Part shown: in pieces, positions 11,607-24,921 of the stretch
Numbering within the stretch: the stretch's first letter is position 1
Layout: each line of letters starts with the position of its first letter
Source of the DNA: Limanda limanda
Taxonomy: Eukaryota > Chordata > Actinopteri > Pleuronectiformes > Pleuronectidae
Reading direction: 5' to 3'
DNA length: 64,000 nt
NCBI RefSeq assembly: GCF_963576545.1
Contig: NC_083639.1
Coordinates: 16,311,118 to 16,375,117 of the forward strand
Notes under the pieces: model-generated
The model's database searches: none
Seen by the model: the letters and a program-made list of their open reading frames with translations, nothing else
What the model was told of the DNA's origin: nothing
Program-made: the position numbers and the translations under genes

Positions 11607-14600
11607 TTTAAAAGACAATATAAGATGATCATAACATGCATCGATAAAAAATCTAAAACTGTGTTTGAAGGTTTATGGAAACTACAAAATACTATAATCA
11701 AAATAGTCTTGGTTGGGTTGTAAAAAGTCCACTTTACAAACCTAATTCTGTTTTGTGTGCATCTAAAGGTGATTGGTAGAAACCCAATAACCCATAAAAG
11801 ATTCTGGCCCAAATACTTTGAGACTCTAGGTCAGTTTGTCAATTTAAATGTAATGTTCTGCAATAACAATCCATTCTGAATTTGCTATAGCGCTTATCTA
11901 ATCTAATTTAATTGACTAATCAAATCTGAACTGACTTTGTCTGTAGCAATTATGGCTGAGGGTCCTTGGTACTGTAGTAACTGCAGCGTTTTGCTATCCA
12001 CAGTTAAAGACTAAACTGGACTTCTCAGAAGCAAAGTTTAAATACAAACTAAATAAAACTGGCCAAACAAGCCAACGACACTTTAAGATATTATCAAGGA
12101 GTCTCCCATCTCACCATGTTAAGGAACATGAACACAGGAACTGGATGACACAAAGAGAAACATTTAAACTAGGAAGGTACAGTGTCACAAAATAACTCCA
12201 TACCCCACCCAGCTCCACCAGAACAACTCTACAGATTAAATTGCCACCTTAAGAAGAAAGACATCACGACGACGTCCCTCCTGTATAACACACTTATTGA
12301 AAATCCTCTGCATACTAATCATGACAGTTACGGTTTCAGTCACTCCTAGTCCTCCTAAATGCTATCAGAAAGTCACATCATGATCTTGCTGCAGTCAGGA
12401 CAAGACAGGAGAAGAATAATCTGAGTGCTGCATGTCTGCCCTGAAGTGGTGGATGGCAGTGTGGCAGCTCAGCATGCATGCAAGCAAGCAAGCAGCTGGC
12501 CTCGGGTCCCAGGAGACACTCTCTCTACAGTAATTATCATCAGCAGCACTCTGGAGACAACCTTACCCACTGCCTCTACCTAACTACTGCTCTACTTTAT
12601 CTTAATACACACACACACAAAAAACACACGAACACGTCTAGAATAGACACACACGGGAAGTGCTGTGCCCACTGATGAAGAGACACTACAGCACAAACAA
12701 AGTTGTCTGCTCTGATATAGGTCCTAGATGGGATAAAGTATTCACAGCAAACTTGTCTACACAAAGAAGCACTCAAGATCTTCCTCATAAATGTATCCAA
12801 GTGGGACACAATGGAAAACAGCAATATTCTCCTTTTATAAAGAAATAAACAGGGCTTTTCCCTTTACGTCAGGAATTTCAAGGGGGTAAAACTAAGCCAT
12901 GACTCAATCCATGAAGACATAGTATTAATGTGACACTAGTCTAATAATAGCCTCATGATCTCCACTATGTTTTACACCCACAGCAAAGATCTCTTTTAAT
13001 AAAATCAAAATTGGCAGAGGAGAAAGAATCTGAAGTCATATTGTAGAAGCACTTAATTCATGGAGGAGTTTTGCTTTCAGCAGGCTTACAGCAAAAATCT
13101 TGATATTCAGTGAGTGATCACAAAATGTCACGGCAATACACTGCAGCTGAGGTGGATACTGACTTTCTTTCTTGAAGAGCTTTTTGTTTAAAGCCGAAGA
13201 CAAAAGTCGTACTTTCAGTGAGATCTTAATGATGCTTTTGATTTATGATTTGATCAAACCTTCTAACTGAGGGAATGCTCACATAGTGAGGTGCGGACTA
13301 GTGTAAGTATCAAATCCATCAAAATTGTACAGTTTGTCTGAGGTTGCTGGGGTTATTTCAGGTAAACTATAAAGCAAAGTTTATTTCAGAGGAGCTGGGC
13401 AGCATCCTTTTTATCTTAATGGCTTTCCATAGCCCTCACCTAAATTGTGTCTTAAAACATGTTCCCATGGTAATCATATTTGTAAAATTATGAACTCATG
13501 ACCTTATAGTGTAACCCCTTGCAATCATACAGTTAGCAGTACAAAATATTACATGACCTTTTTCTAAAAAGGGTTAACTATATGTAGAATAAAAAGTCAT
13601 GCAGCGTATTAAACAAATTAGACCTCAAACTAGCATGTAGTGGAATAATGTTAAGATAAATACAAAAATCTAAAGCAGGATAGTGGATTAACAGAAGTTA
13701 AGATAAAAACTGACAAAGACTTTTCCTAACACTACATTATGTTGAAATGCATATGTGAAAACAAATTGTGGGAGCAATGAAAAGTGCTGAATAAACCATG
13801 TCACCATACGGCCACACAAAGACACACAGAGGACAGACAGTGCTATGGAAGCAGCTGCATCAGGTTGACATGTCCTTGTCTATGTGGTGCTAATCCATGA
13901 GTGGCATTGAAGGACATAATCTTGGTGTAGTCAACGATTCTCAAACACTACTTTGGCTAGTCCATATGGTATTCAGCCCAACATCATGCAAAATCAGGAC
14001 TCCTCCTAAGAGGCCCAAAGTGTGCGGTCTCATGTTTGATTGAGAGCAGCGTGCACAATGTCAAACCACACTTGTTGTGAGAAGTGTCATCACAGTGACT
14101 GGACGTCTGATCTTGGCACTTTGCAAAGTCATTTTAAGACACGCCACTACTTTGTCGTTTGCCCTTCTGTTAAACTTAAGGAGTCAATAACCTAGGGCTA
14201 ATTTAAAGTAGTGGTCATTATCACTGTGAGAGAGTGAAACAATGTCAAAAAGTCGCCATCTGACAGAGTTGTTCTGGCTTCCCTGGAAATGTATTAGAGC
14301 CATGAGCCCTAATTTACAGGGGAAGGTTACAAAGCACCTCTGATCAGGCCCATAAACAGCAGCCAGTCAATGCTGCAGCGCTCATCAATCTGTCACTCAA
14401 AAATTCAAAGGGCTGAAATGGCAGGTCAAAAAACTCATTCATTCCTTGAGTGGAAGTGAAGTCCGTCAGGATTCAGTGAGTAGTAAGTGAAGATGTGATT
14501 CTGCCCTGGCAGCTGTAACACTAAGGGAACATTGTGTCTGAACACGGGCTATTTATCAAACTAAGGATGGGAGTTATGTGGTTTTAACCATCCAGCCAAG

Positions 14601-15054
14601 GCTATCGTTTAGTGATACCACAAAATTCATATATGTTGATGTGCTGCTTGGGGGTAATTAATCCTAAATACATGTATTCATTTCACAGTAGATCATAACA
14701 GAGAGTGTCTTAGCAGTCCCCTCTTTAGCATCCTTAGCACTACCATATAGGGTTGCATGTCCCATTTCTTTTAGAGATCAACAAGTAGTGGTCTAGATGG
14801 CCCTTCCAACAGAGCATTCAGAATGGTAGAAGAAAATTCCCAGAATACCGTGCAAAACAAGTAAGTACCTGTAAGTAGGATGGATTTTCGGTCGATTTTT
14901 TCTCTTCTTCTCTCTCTGTCCTCATTTGTTCTTTAAAGTAATCAGCTATATAGGCCGCTTCATCTCTGGGACATGTTAACAGCTAAATGGACTGTGTCAA
15001 GCATTGCACTCATGATCAATGCACAGACAGGTAGGTGCACAAGGGAAAGGCCGA

Positions 15055-15225
15055 CTGAGGACGCCAGTCTATTTCAGAGGTGATACATACAGAAAGCCAT
15101 TTACATTTACGCCTACAAAACAATTTAGAGTGGCCAATTAACCCTAAACTGCATGTCTTTGTACTGCACTAAAAGAAATCCGAGGCAGGGATGGGGACAG
15201 CATGCATACTCTGTACCAATTGTGG
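15055..15225 (+). repeat. Decayed teleost retroposon-like repeat
   Basis: Matches include AATTTAGAGTGGCCAATTAA followed by CTGCATGTCTTTG and a degraded GGGGACAGCATGCATACTCTG. These are successive landmarks of a very common teleost interspersed repeat; a second, better preserved copy of a different part of it lies at 38490-38775. No coding capacity is visible. Assignment rests on remembered family landmarks and the boundaries are approximate. Confidence 0.6.
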
Positions 15226-16416
15226 CGATAGTTAAAACCAGAATCTTCATGATGTTGAATATTTATTGATGTACTGTAAGTCAGTATTTATGCGGAAGTT
15301 GTTGCTCTAAAGATTTGAACTTACGGGTGAAGGATGTATGAAGAGCCAAATTTATGTTCATAATGTGTCCATCCTAATTGGTAAAAATATGACCTACAGT
15401 TTAAACAAATATGAATTGGCATATTATACATTCAAACTAATTAAAATGCAAGCCTTGTACTCCATATAATCACAAGACAGGTGTTGTAATGCCCTGGTTA
15501 TCCAATCAGCACAGCTTTGCTTGCCACGTGTCATTATTATTTATTAGCTCAGTTTTACTGATGGGTCAATAAGTAGCAATTAGTCAAGCTGACTTTAATA
15601 ACCACTCTCCTCTGGACCACAAGGCAAATGCTCAGATGCATATATAGACTGCAAGTTTAGAATTTAAACAGGTCAGCAATTAGAATATAATTTTTCCCAC
15701 ATAAGAGTTAGCGTTTGAAGTTTGAATAACAACTGGCAGCCCTAGTACCCAGTGCTCTGTTTGATAAAGAACAACGGGACGTTGAAAAGACTGCTCTGAC
15801 TGATGATGTGGAAAACACATGCAAAGAAGCTTCTGCTGCATGAGCCAATCGATACCAAATAGGACACCTGAACAAGAGCCCTAATCACTCACCAACCTTC
15901 ACAAGCAAATACATTTTTTATAAATTACCCTTGTTATTCATTATTCATTTGTGTTTTATTCTAGCCATTTATAAATTATAAATATATATAAAGCTTGTAC
16001 ATGCACAACAAAGAGCTACATTAGAGAATTAATGAATGGCAGCAATTCAGAATATAACTTGAGCACAAGAAAAAATCCCACATACACACAGGCTACAAAC
16101 ATTAACAAGTGTTCAAAGGTTAAACATAGTGGGGCTCCTTTATGGGAACATTTCAATATGTCAATACAGGATTGGCTCCTTTGAGAGTCTATGCAAAATA
16201 AAGAAAGGCTATAACTTTCAACTCTACTGAGTCAAAGGCGCAATTTTAAGGAGGCATATTCATGAGGATAAATTGCAAATCTGTATTGATGTGGCCTGCA
16301 TGACACTCCATGAAGAACAACAGGATGAACTTAGAAGACTCCAATTGCAGAGGATCAGAAGGAAAAGGAGTCATCTAAGTTTCTATTCAAGTTGATTGCA
16401 TTAAATTAATGAATTT

Positions 16417-16465
16417 ATTGTAAGTCACTTTGGATAAGAACATCAGCTAAATGATATGATGTAAT
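16417..16465 (+). mobile_element. L2/V-SINE-type retroposon 3' tail
   Basis: The sequence TTGTAAGTCACTTTGGATAA followed by AGCTAAATGATATGATGTAA is the 3' tail shared by teleost L2-like LINEs and the SINEs that use their reverse transcriptase. The same tail occurs in the opposite orientation at 23953-24010, joined there to a reverse transcriptase C-terminus. The body upstream of this copy is not recognisable, so it is a 5'-truncated, decayed insertion. Confidence 0.75.
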
Positions 16466-16864
16466 CAAATATTTAAAGGTTTATTCAATATGGTCTTTAA
16501 AACTATTTTAAACCATTTAACATGGTCTGCTGCACTGCTAGACTGAACAGAACAGGTCATTACAGTTCGGATATATAACCAAATCTCAAGAATGTTCCAA
16601 TTGCAAATAATCTGTGACAATCTTAACAGTGACAGTCTTAACCGCAGCATGTCACATGCTAATATTTTTTGATGGATATTTGCTAAAATGTCAAAAAAGG
16701 AAAATATTTAAAATATTATATAGTAAAGAACAAAAATAATTTAAAAAAAGACAAAACAGCTAATTTTAAGCAAAATTGTTGTGTGTTTTACACTTTAAGA
16801 GCTCATCAACAAAAATAATTCAGAAATTTCCGTCTGCCGGCCAGTCTACAGTTCCAATCCATCT

Positions 16865-17010
16865 GTCCACAGCTTCACTTAAAACTGTAATACCTCCATG
16901 ACAGTTCAATCAATTGGATGAATTGCCATGAGATTTGCAAACATTGTTTTATACTTTGGTCAATGACCAAATATTGGCATTTAACCAAGAGTCATCAGCA
17001 TTTAGCGCAG
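16865..17010 (+). repeat. Fragment of an unclassified teleost interspersed repeat
   Basis: The stretch contains CAATTGGATGAATTGCCATG followed by AGATTTGCAAACATT, then ACTTTGGTCAATGACC and ATTTAGCGCAGCTAC. This resembles a non-coding repeat common in percomorph fish, which has a GGATGGATTGCCATGAAATTT block followed by a 'gcgccacc' block. A related piece lies at 60020-60200. The class is not known to me and the match is from memory. Confidence 0.45.
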
Positions 17011-19338
17011 CTACAGTCTTAGTCAGTGATGGTACTGGAAGCATGCTTTTTTTTGTTGCTATCTTACATTCGGACATTTGCCGTACGTTCTAGTGGGGTT
17101 CTTTTTGTTTGGTTTTTTCCTTATCAGTAATAGTAAACTGTTCAGTAACTTATTTCATTTCAGGAAATCATTAAACCTTGAGAATGTAAACTATTTTTGT
17201 GTAAATGAACATTAATAATGGGAACATTTAATCTCATAGTAGAGCTGGGACCTAAAAAATGTATTTAAATATTCACATATCATTCCACACAAAAACCCAT
17301 TATTTATCATGAATCACCACATTGCGGGAACAGAAAATGTGATGTGCAATTCTGCAGAATACAAAGAAATATTTCTTCCCCCTCCTCAAACAAAATCCCT
17401 AAGTCTTGCACAAAGCTGAGCACTCTGTTCTAAACTGAAAACCACAGCGATGGGAGAACTGGAGTTTCCAGTAGGCACAGAAGATCTTGTATTATGAAGC
17501 CGTATCCGCAGATGTCTGGTGGGGTTAAAATCTTCATTATTGGTCATGGCTAGACCCTAACCCCTTTGAAATGACACTGCCTAATTAGTGACGACAAATG
17601 ACTGCAGAGTTAATTAACCAGAATGCTCCTTAAGGGGCATTATCAAATGTTTAAGAAATTAACAGATTGCCAGTTCACCAATTCTATGTAATTGATTTGT
17701 TCCCTTTCAGGTTATGAACTCGCCTCTTTTCCCGATCCATTTAGCTAACCATCCGGAGGGAATTTAAAGGGAACTTTATAGTGTCCACTTCCATGAGCAC
17801 AGGCTGAATCAGAGAGTGCAGTACTCTGAACGCCTATCAAAATCATTGCCACACTGATTGCAGTGGAATGTCTCCCTGCTAACGAGGTGGCAGTTTGCTA
17901 CTTAGTTGCCACTCATAAATACAAGCAGTCTTGCAAAAAGACAAGCACTGCGCAGTAAGCTGTGATGGAGGTGACACACAGTAAAAGGAAATGGAGGAGG
18001 CAAAGAGGCAGAGTTAATGTGGATTTTCTGCATAAACAGGCTAGTCTGAATCACAGGCATACTTCCACTTACATCCAGCCATGTAGCAGGAGCATGCCTC
18101 ATGAAGCATTAGTGGGCTAATTCAGAAAACCATCTAGCCTTGTCTCCTTTAATTAATCAAGTCCTTGAGTGCTGACGGCAGAATATTTCCCTCTTAACTT
18201 CTCACGTGGTGTCATTTCAATAAATGTTCAAGTGATCTAATATCTATAACTAAGAAACTGAGGATTGGTGAAAAAAAGTGTGAGAACAGACACATTTGTG
18301 ATTCAAAACGTAGTTTTTTCTTCTTCTTAATGGTCAAATTAATCCTCATTTTTTCTGTTGTTCTTAGATATGAAACTGTGTATAAGCTGCAGCAACAGTT
18401 ACAAGTTGCTTGCAGTGATGCTACATTATTAATCTACAGATTGAAAATTTTATTAAATATTTGAACTTAATACCTAAACTACATATTTCTCCTATTATTC
18501 ATGTACTTTTATCTAAGTAGGATCTGACATGGAGGACTTGTAACAGAGCAGTTTTTTCATTGCTCTACTGGTATTTTTTAGGAAAGGATCTGAATGCATT
18601 TTCCTGAAAGGCATTCTGACTGATTAGCCTATACTTTCTGTTGGAGCTGCTACAGTATGGTGTTTCTAAGATGTACTTTCTTTATAAATCTATCATGTCC
18701 AGGCTGCTCACTAATGATATCAGAAACCACGTGGACCAATCGCAATTTCTCACTTGTAGCTTTCTATCTCTTTGCCTGTTAGAGGCTAAGGTCATATCCA
18801 GACCATTAAAGTAGCGAGCGAGAAATGACATCTGTCTGTTCAAGATCCAGGAATAGAACAGAGGAGCTGAGACAGAGGCGAGAGCAGTAGAGCATGGCTC
18901 CAGGATTTAGATCAGTGCGATTTGCATCATTGGCAGGTCTTTAGGCATGGCAGGTCTAATCTCCTGCAGACAGGCTTAAGAAAGGAAAACCTGACTGTTG
19001 TGTCTTTGCAGATAGGGATTTCAGTAATTAGCATAGCTAATAAGAGAGGGTGTACTGAGTAATATTCAAAAAGGTGTTTAGTCTAAAGGGAAGATAACAG
19101 GAATAAGAAGGTGGCAATACAAGAAGGCATCAAGTTCAATTCCTTATAAATCCACAACAAGAATCTACCTGAAGCCACAACTCCTGAATTGCTATGGCAA
19201 CAACGTACATCCACTCATGCCAGAAAACTCATGTCACCGGGTGCCTTAACAGTGTAAATTTATAATACAAAATAAAAGAATCAAATCAACTTTAGAGAAA
19301 ACATCAAATTTGTTTCAAACCCATACTAGCTTAGAGTC

Positions 19339-19371
19339 TGTATCAGTACAACTGCTGGTTGTACTGATACA
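19339..19371. repeat. Perfect 14-bp hairpin with 5-base loop
   Basis: TGTATCAGTACAAC at 19339-19352 is followed by the loop TGCTG and then the exact reverse complement GTTGTACTGATACA at 19358-19371. Complementarity does not continue outside the stem, so it is too short to be a microRNA precursor. It lies in intron 1 of SUCLG2. It could be a cruciform or replication-slippage product, or the remnant of a foldback element. Confidence 0.9.
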
Positions 19372-22300
19372 ATTTATTACATATTTGGTATCTTGTTCTT
19401 TGGAGTCTCAATTACCAATAGCAGCAGTGATGTTGCTCTACAACATGGGCCTTGTTCAGAACTAATATTAGCTGCTGTTTAAGGTGATCTTTCAGCTCTG
19501 AGAACAGGTATGAAAACAGTGAGGAAGCATTTGACATCCAATTACTCAACAGACATTCTTACCGACTATACCAATTCTGTATAAGATATAAAATCATGTT
19601 TCATTTTAGAGGTGTGCAGGTGTGCCTCTCTCTCCCTCTCTCTCTTTCATGCACACACAAAAACCTTGAAGACAATCTGGTCTCTCATAATTTCTACTGA
19701 CAGAAATTATGTATATGTTTATTTGAATATAAGCATGCAAGCGAGATCCAATAGCATGTGGTCACTGGGGACATATGTGGAGACAAATCATTTTGCCAGG
19801 TATGAACTGGCGTTTAAGGGTTGTCCACTTTTGAGACATGACATATGCTAATGAAAGCAATGACCAGGTTCACGTGTGTTCACGCCACGAACACCGTAAC
19901 AGCACCGTCACTGTCTTCATGACACACAATGAGGTGACCAGATTCAGCCATAGACGAAGGCAAGTCAGGACGGCATGACTAGAAAATTGAAATTCGCAGG
20001 GAGTGGCCTCTGGCCAACTCAATTAGGAAATCCAAATTACACTTATAATATGTTTGAATATCTAAAATTCAAAGATGATGTATAAGTTAATATGGCAGCT
20101 GAATATAATCTTCAACATACTGCACTTTTAATGAATTACAGCTGTCAGCAATCACTGACATTGTTTTCGCAACTAATTCTCAGCATCACTCCCCCTTCTC
20201 CCTCATTATCTACGCTGGTACAACAGCGGAAGTTAAGCTGATAGGAGTGCATTCACTCATTGTATTCCCCATTTCAGCGGCTGCCAACATTTCCTAATGA
20301 CTGCAGCCCTTCTAAATTATTGAAAAAGCCTAAGCACCTCACCAGCTACAGAAATGGCTATTAACCTTGGTGAAGCGATATTCAAATCCAGTTAGAGCTA
20401 ACTTTGTCCTCCAGTATCCCTTGCGGCGAGGAAATGTAAATGTGTTCTTGCTGAGACAGATGGGGAAGCCGCCCGTCGTTTGAAGTTCCAGCAAAAGAAG
20501 TCGTTGCAAGCAGAGGGCTCTCCACCCCCCTCTGTAAAATATTCAGGACTGAGTCTCATTGAGCCACCTCTCTTCCCAGTGTTTCCCATCAGAACATGCT
20601 GGGCTTCAACGCCGTTAGGTTATTACTAAGCAGGAACACCTTACGCAAGAAAAAAACTTAGCAAACGTTTACAAATTCACCACTGTGCAGCGACAGTGAA
20701 AAACAGCCTGAGGATTATCTCGCTGTGCAGACAAGAATTCAGGAGATTTGATTTATGAGAGAGGGAGAATGAACGCGAGGGCAGCGGGAAAAAAAACTAC
20801 ATTCCACTACCCCTCGAAGAGCATCGTGAATCCTGACACGAATATTGTGCATTGTTGTTTACAAATGATCAAGCTTAGCTGATACTGTCCGGGCTGATAA
20901 GATTCTGTTGTAGAAACACCTTGTTGACAATCAGTTCAGTATCTGATACAGTGCTACAGAACAACTACGATCATCACTTTCATCACATGGACTGAGAAAG
21001 AAGCTGGAACAGAGACAGAGTGATAGACAGACAAACAGACAGACAAACAATATCCAAGATAGATAATAATTTGTGATGAAAGTTTATTTCTATTTGATTA
21101 GATCATTCAATGTGGGTCAAAAAACGATGGGTGTGTTTAAGACCCTTTGGCTGAATTTTAAACTCGTACTTTGTACTTTCAACTATTCATTTAGTTTTTG
21201 TTTTAACTGCCACCAAGACCTAACAATACCTGTCGGCAACCTAATTGGGTCATCCTGTGCCTTCTGAGCAGCTTTCTGTGCTCGACATACTCTGAACAGT
21301 GTTTCCGAGGATAATGAATCACTCTCCAACCAGACATTTCTTTGGTTGTTTGAGGAGTGACCTACAGGGAAATCTGCTATACATCCATACAGGGTTGTAA
21401 ATGAAAAAGAATGACTAAATGCCAAACCTTTGTAAAATGTGTCTTTGGTGCATGGATTATCGGTAATAGGTTGCATTCAAAAGGTACACCCAGACCTCCA
21501 ATGTCTTGTTACCTCATAAATCCTAAATGGTTGTTAAACTCACTTCCCTGATTTCAGCCAATGAATATAGTGCGACACAAATATCACAGGAAAACAGAAA
21601 AACTTTGTTTTTGTAAATCATTTCATAAAGCGGTCCACCATATATTCCTCTGGATCATAAATCACACTCTTTACAGCAATATTTGCCTGTTTGTTTATCT
21701 GCAACAATCATGTCAAACAGGATGGACAGAGCCAATGGACGAGAGTCACAGTTGAGTGCTCAAAACAAAACCCAGCCGCAGATATTGCAAGTTTATTTTG
21801 CCCACGGGAGGTAATGACCTTCAAGTTACAGCTGTTATGACATGACCTCAATCTACAATAACGACAAACGAGTAACAATATTTTGTGTTGCCTGGATACG
21901 AAATCACCCTTTTCTGGCTTAAGATACTGTAGTTAGGACGCACAAACCTAGTATAGCACTGGAATTATTATTGTTTAAAGTAGTTAACTGTTTAACTATT
22001 GTTCGTTGAAAATTCAGGAGACTTACATTGGAGAATCTCATTACTTTATAATTTGATAAAATAATTTTACAAAAGGGAATCATGATAGATTAACAGCCTT
22101 CTCCCTGCACACAGCCTTCTTATTCCTATAAACCCATGTGTACAGTTAACACAGCGCTTAACTAAGTGTCCCTACTTGACTGGACATGTTCCTGCTCTGT
22201 CCTTTCAGTCAGGGTGTCAACACTAGTGTTACGAACATGTACACAGGCACACTTCCAATAAAGACCAGATCTCTCCTACTGACCCAGAAGAAAAACCTCC

Positions 22301-22606
22301 AACCGAGGAGCAGCTCGTACAAGAACATGCTGATTTATTTAGGCGTGTGTCTTGCAACTTGAAATTAAAGTCACAAAAACACCATTCTGCTTCCATCTCT
22401 GTAAGAGGGAATTTCTTTGTTAGTCAATACAAGACAGGGAAACTTGTTTCTGCTTCCTTGTTGTGGCTTTGGGAGCAATCTGTTCACAGTTTTTCACTAC
22501 AATTGTAAGACTGAAATTCAGCACCTAAACCAAGTGAATAGAAAAAAACTATGCTTAGAGTTGTCTACACCTCTGTAGGGAAAGAAAAACCGTAATGACC
22601 CTAATG

Positions 22607-22840
22607 TAAGACAATATATTGTCCTATAAATAAGACAATGTATTATCATATATATATATTTAAGACAATATATTTTCTTTTAATGTGTTAGAAATCAATG
22701 TATTGCCTCACTTCATATTACAATAAGTTAAACTCAAATCTTACTATATATATAAAGTGATTGATTTTATATATACAATTATCATTTTTTATTACATACA
22801 TATGCTGTCTTATGATATACTATAAGACAATATCTTGTCT
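22607..22840. repeat. AT-rich cluster of a TAAGACAAT motif
   Basis: The motif TAAGACAAT recurs at 22607, 22631, 22661 and 22823, and an inverted relative (GTCTTATGAT) lies at 22806-22815. Two of the copies continue into a local palindrome such as GACAATATATTGTC. The spacing is irregular and the intervening DNA is almost only A and T. It may be a decayed MITE or a slippage product. Confidence 0.6.
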
Positions 22841-23540
22841 CTTATTTCTAATATTCCATTACAGTCTTTTACAGAGTGTTGCATTATGGGTTCCTTGCAG
22901 CTTAATGTTGCTTGGCTAGCAAGTGTTTGAGTCTATTCACAGAGAGTCTTCCAGACTAGAGTTAATCATTGTTTGGTCAGTCCAGTGTAAACAGCAGGAG
23001 TTTCAGTAGGCGGATGCAACCTGTTCTGAAGGTAAACTCATGACGAGTGAAAAGGGAATTTGAAGCATCTCCTGACATCTTTGCTGCAGAAATGAAACTG
23101 GGAAAATATGTCAAACAGCCAAGAACTTCATCTGTCAAAGATAAAGGTTTCAAAAAGACTGAACTCCTTCCACACCATCTCAGTTAGCTGCCTGGAGGCC
23201 AATGGGAAAATGGGCTGTCTACAGGCGTCCAACTTAACTGAATTTTGGGGAAACAGACAAACACTGTTAGATTGTCAGATGTCGAAGAGAGGATGAGGAA
23301 ATTGGAGTTCAAGTCCATTCACCATATGGCTTGTTTTACCAATGCCAGCGCAATCACACGGAAAATATGAAGGATTACTCCAAGACAAAGTGTTCACTGA
23401 TGTCCTGTTTTGAACTGGTATTAACATCTGTGCTGAGAGATCTGATAACAAGAGGACTTTAAGTTTGTCTGGTGCCACCTGGCATTAAAATGCATCCTCA
23501 ATTCTCTCTAGGTGCGCCGTAAAGAAAGGTCACACTGACA

Positions 23541-23889
23541 ATGGCTCTGCATGCACTACGCAGTTTTATGTTTATTACGCTTTTTCTTGTTTGTTTTTTT
23601 GTACACACTGCGCTGTCGCTCATACAGTATGATCGACTTGCACTTTTGGAAATCCACTTACTTACTACTCATGTATTCATATTATTTAATTTGATATTCC
23701 CCACTCCTTCACCCTGTAAACTGCTGCTTCATTTTACTATGTTATATGTTATATGGTATGTCAGTTTTTTTATTTTGTAAAGCCTGTCTACTGCGTAGAT
23801 GCTTCCGGCCAGGTCACAAGAATTTCACTGCTCTGATGACACTGTCATTGGTGCATGTGACAATAAACTTTGATTTGATTTGATTTGAA
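23541..23889 (+). mobile_element. LINE-type 3' end with TTTGATT tail
   Basis: The segment ends GTGACAATAAACTTTGATTT and then further TGATT units, the usual 3' end of teleost non-LTR retrotransposons that terminate in a short tandem repeat. Upstream is a non-coding, T-rich region with the phrase TTTCACTGCTCTGATGACAC, which fits a LINE 3' untranslated region. The 79-codon frame inside it is T-rich and resembles no known protein. The left boundary is uncertain. Confidence 0.65.
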
Positions 23890-23952
23890 TGTCTCTGCTG
23901 TTTGACCACTTGTGATTGGATCTCACTTCCCTGCTTCATATGCAAAGACACA

Positions 23953-24207
23953 CATTACATTATATTTCATTTAGCTGACGCTTTTATCCAAAGCGACTTA
24001 CAATAATAAGTGCATTCAACCCCAAGGGTACAAACCAAGAACAACAAGAATCAAGAAAGTACAATTTCTTCAAAAATAAAGCAAAACTACAAAATGCTTT
24101 AAGTAAGTGCCATTTAAGTGCTACTAAATTGTTAGTTTCAAAAATTGTTATTTTTTATTTTTTATTCAAGGTATAGTCGGAAGAGGTATGTTTTTAGTTT
24201 GCGGCGT
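23953..24207 (-). mobile_element. L2-like LINE 3' end with reverse transcriptase C-terminus
   Basis: On the minus strand 24163-24207 reads RRKLKTYLFRLYLE and then a stop, matching the end of the ORF2 reverse transcriptase in L2/Rex-like teleost LINEs (RRKLKT-LFRL). It is followed by about 150 bases of 3' untranslated sequence and the tail GTAAGTCGCTTTGGATAAAA. The tail end faces the tail of the plus-strand LINE end at 23541-23889, only about 60 bases away. Everything upstream of the last codons is missing or unrecognisable, so the copy is strongly 5'-truncated and cannot be active. Confidence 0.82.
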
Positions 24208-24575
24208 ACATCATTTCTGTTTGGGAAGACTATACGATGTTGTTTCTACCCAGTACAGAGTTTACAGATGTGTCTATTGTCAATGTGTGTTTGTCAGCAT
24301 GAGCGAGAGCACTTACAGAGAAGGGAGGTGTTTGATTCATTGTGAAACTGTAGATCAGCAGACATCATTTTTTGTACACTCAGCAAAGAGGATGTTGCCA
24401 CATGCTTCCCAGATCCCCTCTGAATGTGCTTTGAGTGACGGGATCACAGGACACATTTGGGTCTGTTCACATCTGTACTAAGCACTGACAAATCCTGGTG
24501 GGAGCAGTCGGGCAGATGTTGATACCACGTCAGAACATGAACTGAGAGTAAAGTTAGTACAACATGTGTTTTGCT

Positions 24576-24921
24576 TTAAAAGGGTCAAGTGTTTAAGATT
24601 TAGGTATAAGGGTTCTATTGGCCAAAATTCGATGTAAACAGTCATCTTAGTGATGTTTTCACCAGTGTGTAATCATCTAAAATTGTATTAATTTCTGTTT
24701 ATTTACCCTTTAAATACACCTAGAGCGGGTCCTCAATGGAGGTTGCCATGTTTTTGACAGTAGTCCAAACTGGACAAACTTAACAACTTTTGAGTTTTGT
24801 ATAAAAACTGAAGGCTACCACAGGGTCTCTTTCATGCTTGGAGGGGGGGGGGGGGTGAGGTTAGGGGTTATCAGCTGCAACGTGCATGCATGTCACTAAA
24901 TTCTACACAATGAACCTTTAA
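24576..24921 (+). mobile_element. TTAA-flanked nonautonomous DNA transposon, copy A
   Basis: TTAA at 24576-24579 is followed by AAGGGTCAAGTGTTTAAG, and the right end is ACAATGAACCT followed by TTAA at 24918-24921, giving imperfect inverted ends. The interior matches, block by block, the inverted sequence at 61435-61737 (GTGATGTTTTCA, ATCATCTAAA, ACTGGACA, TTTTGAGTTTT, CTCTTTCATG). It is a known type of abundant teleost element without coding capacity. TTAA targets are used by piggyBac and Kolobok elements; I cannot tell which family mobilised this one. A run of 13 G lies inside at 24843-24855. The element sits about 700 bases inside intron 1 from SUCLG2 exon 1. Confidence 0.8.
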
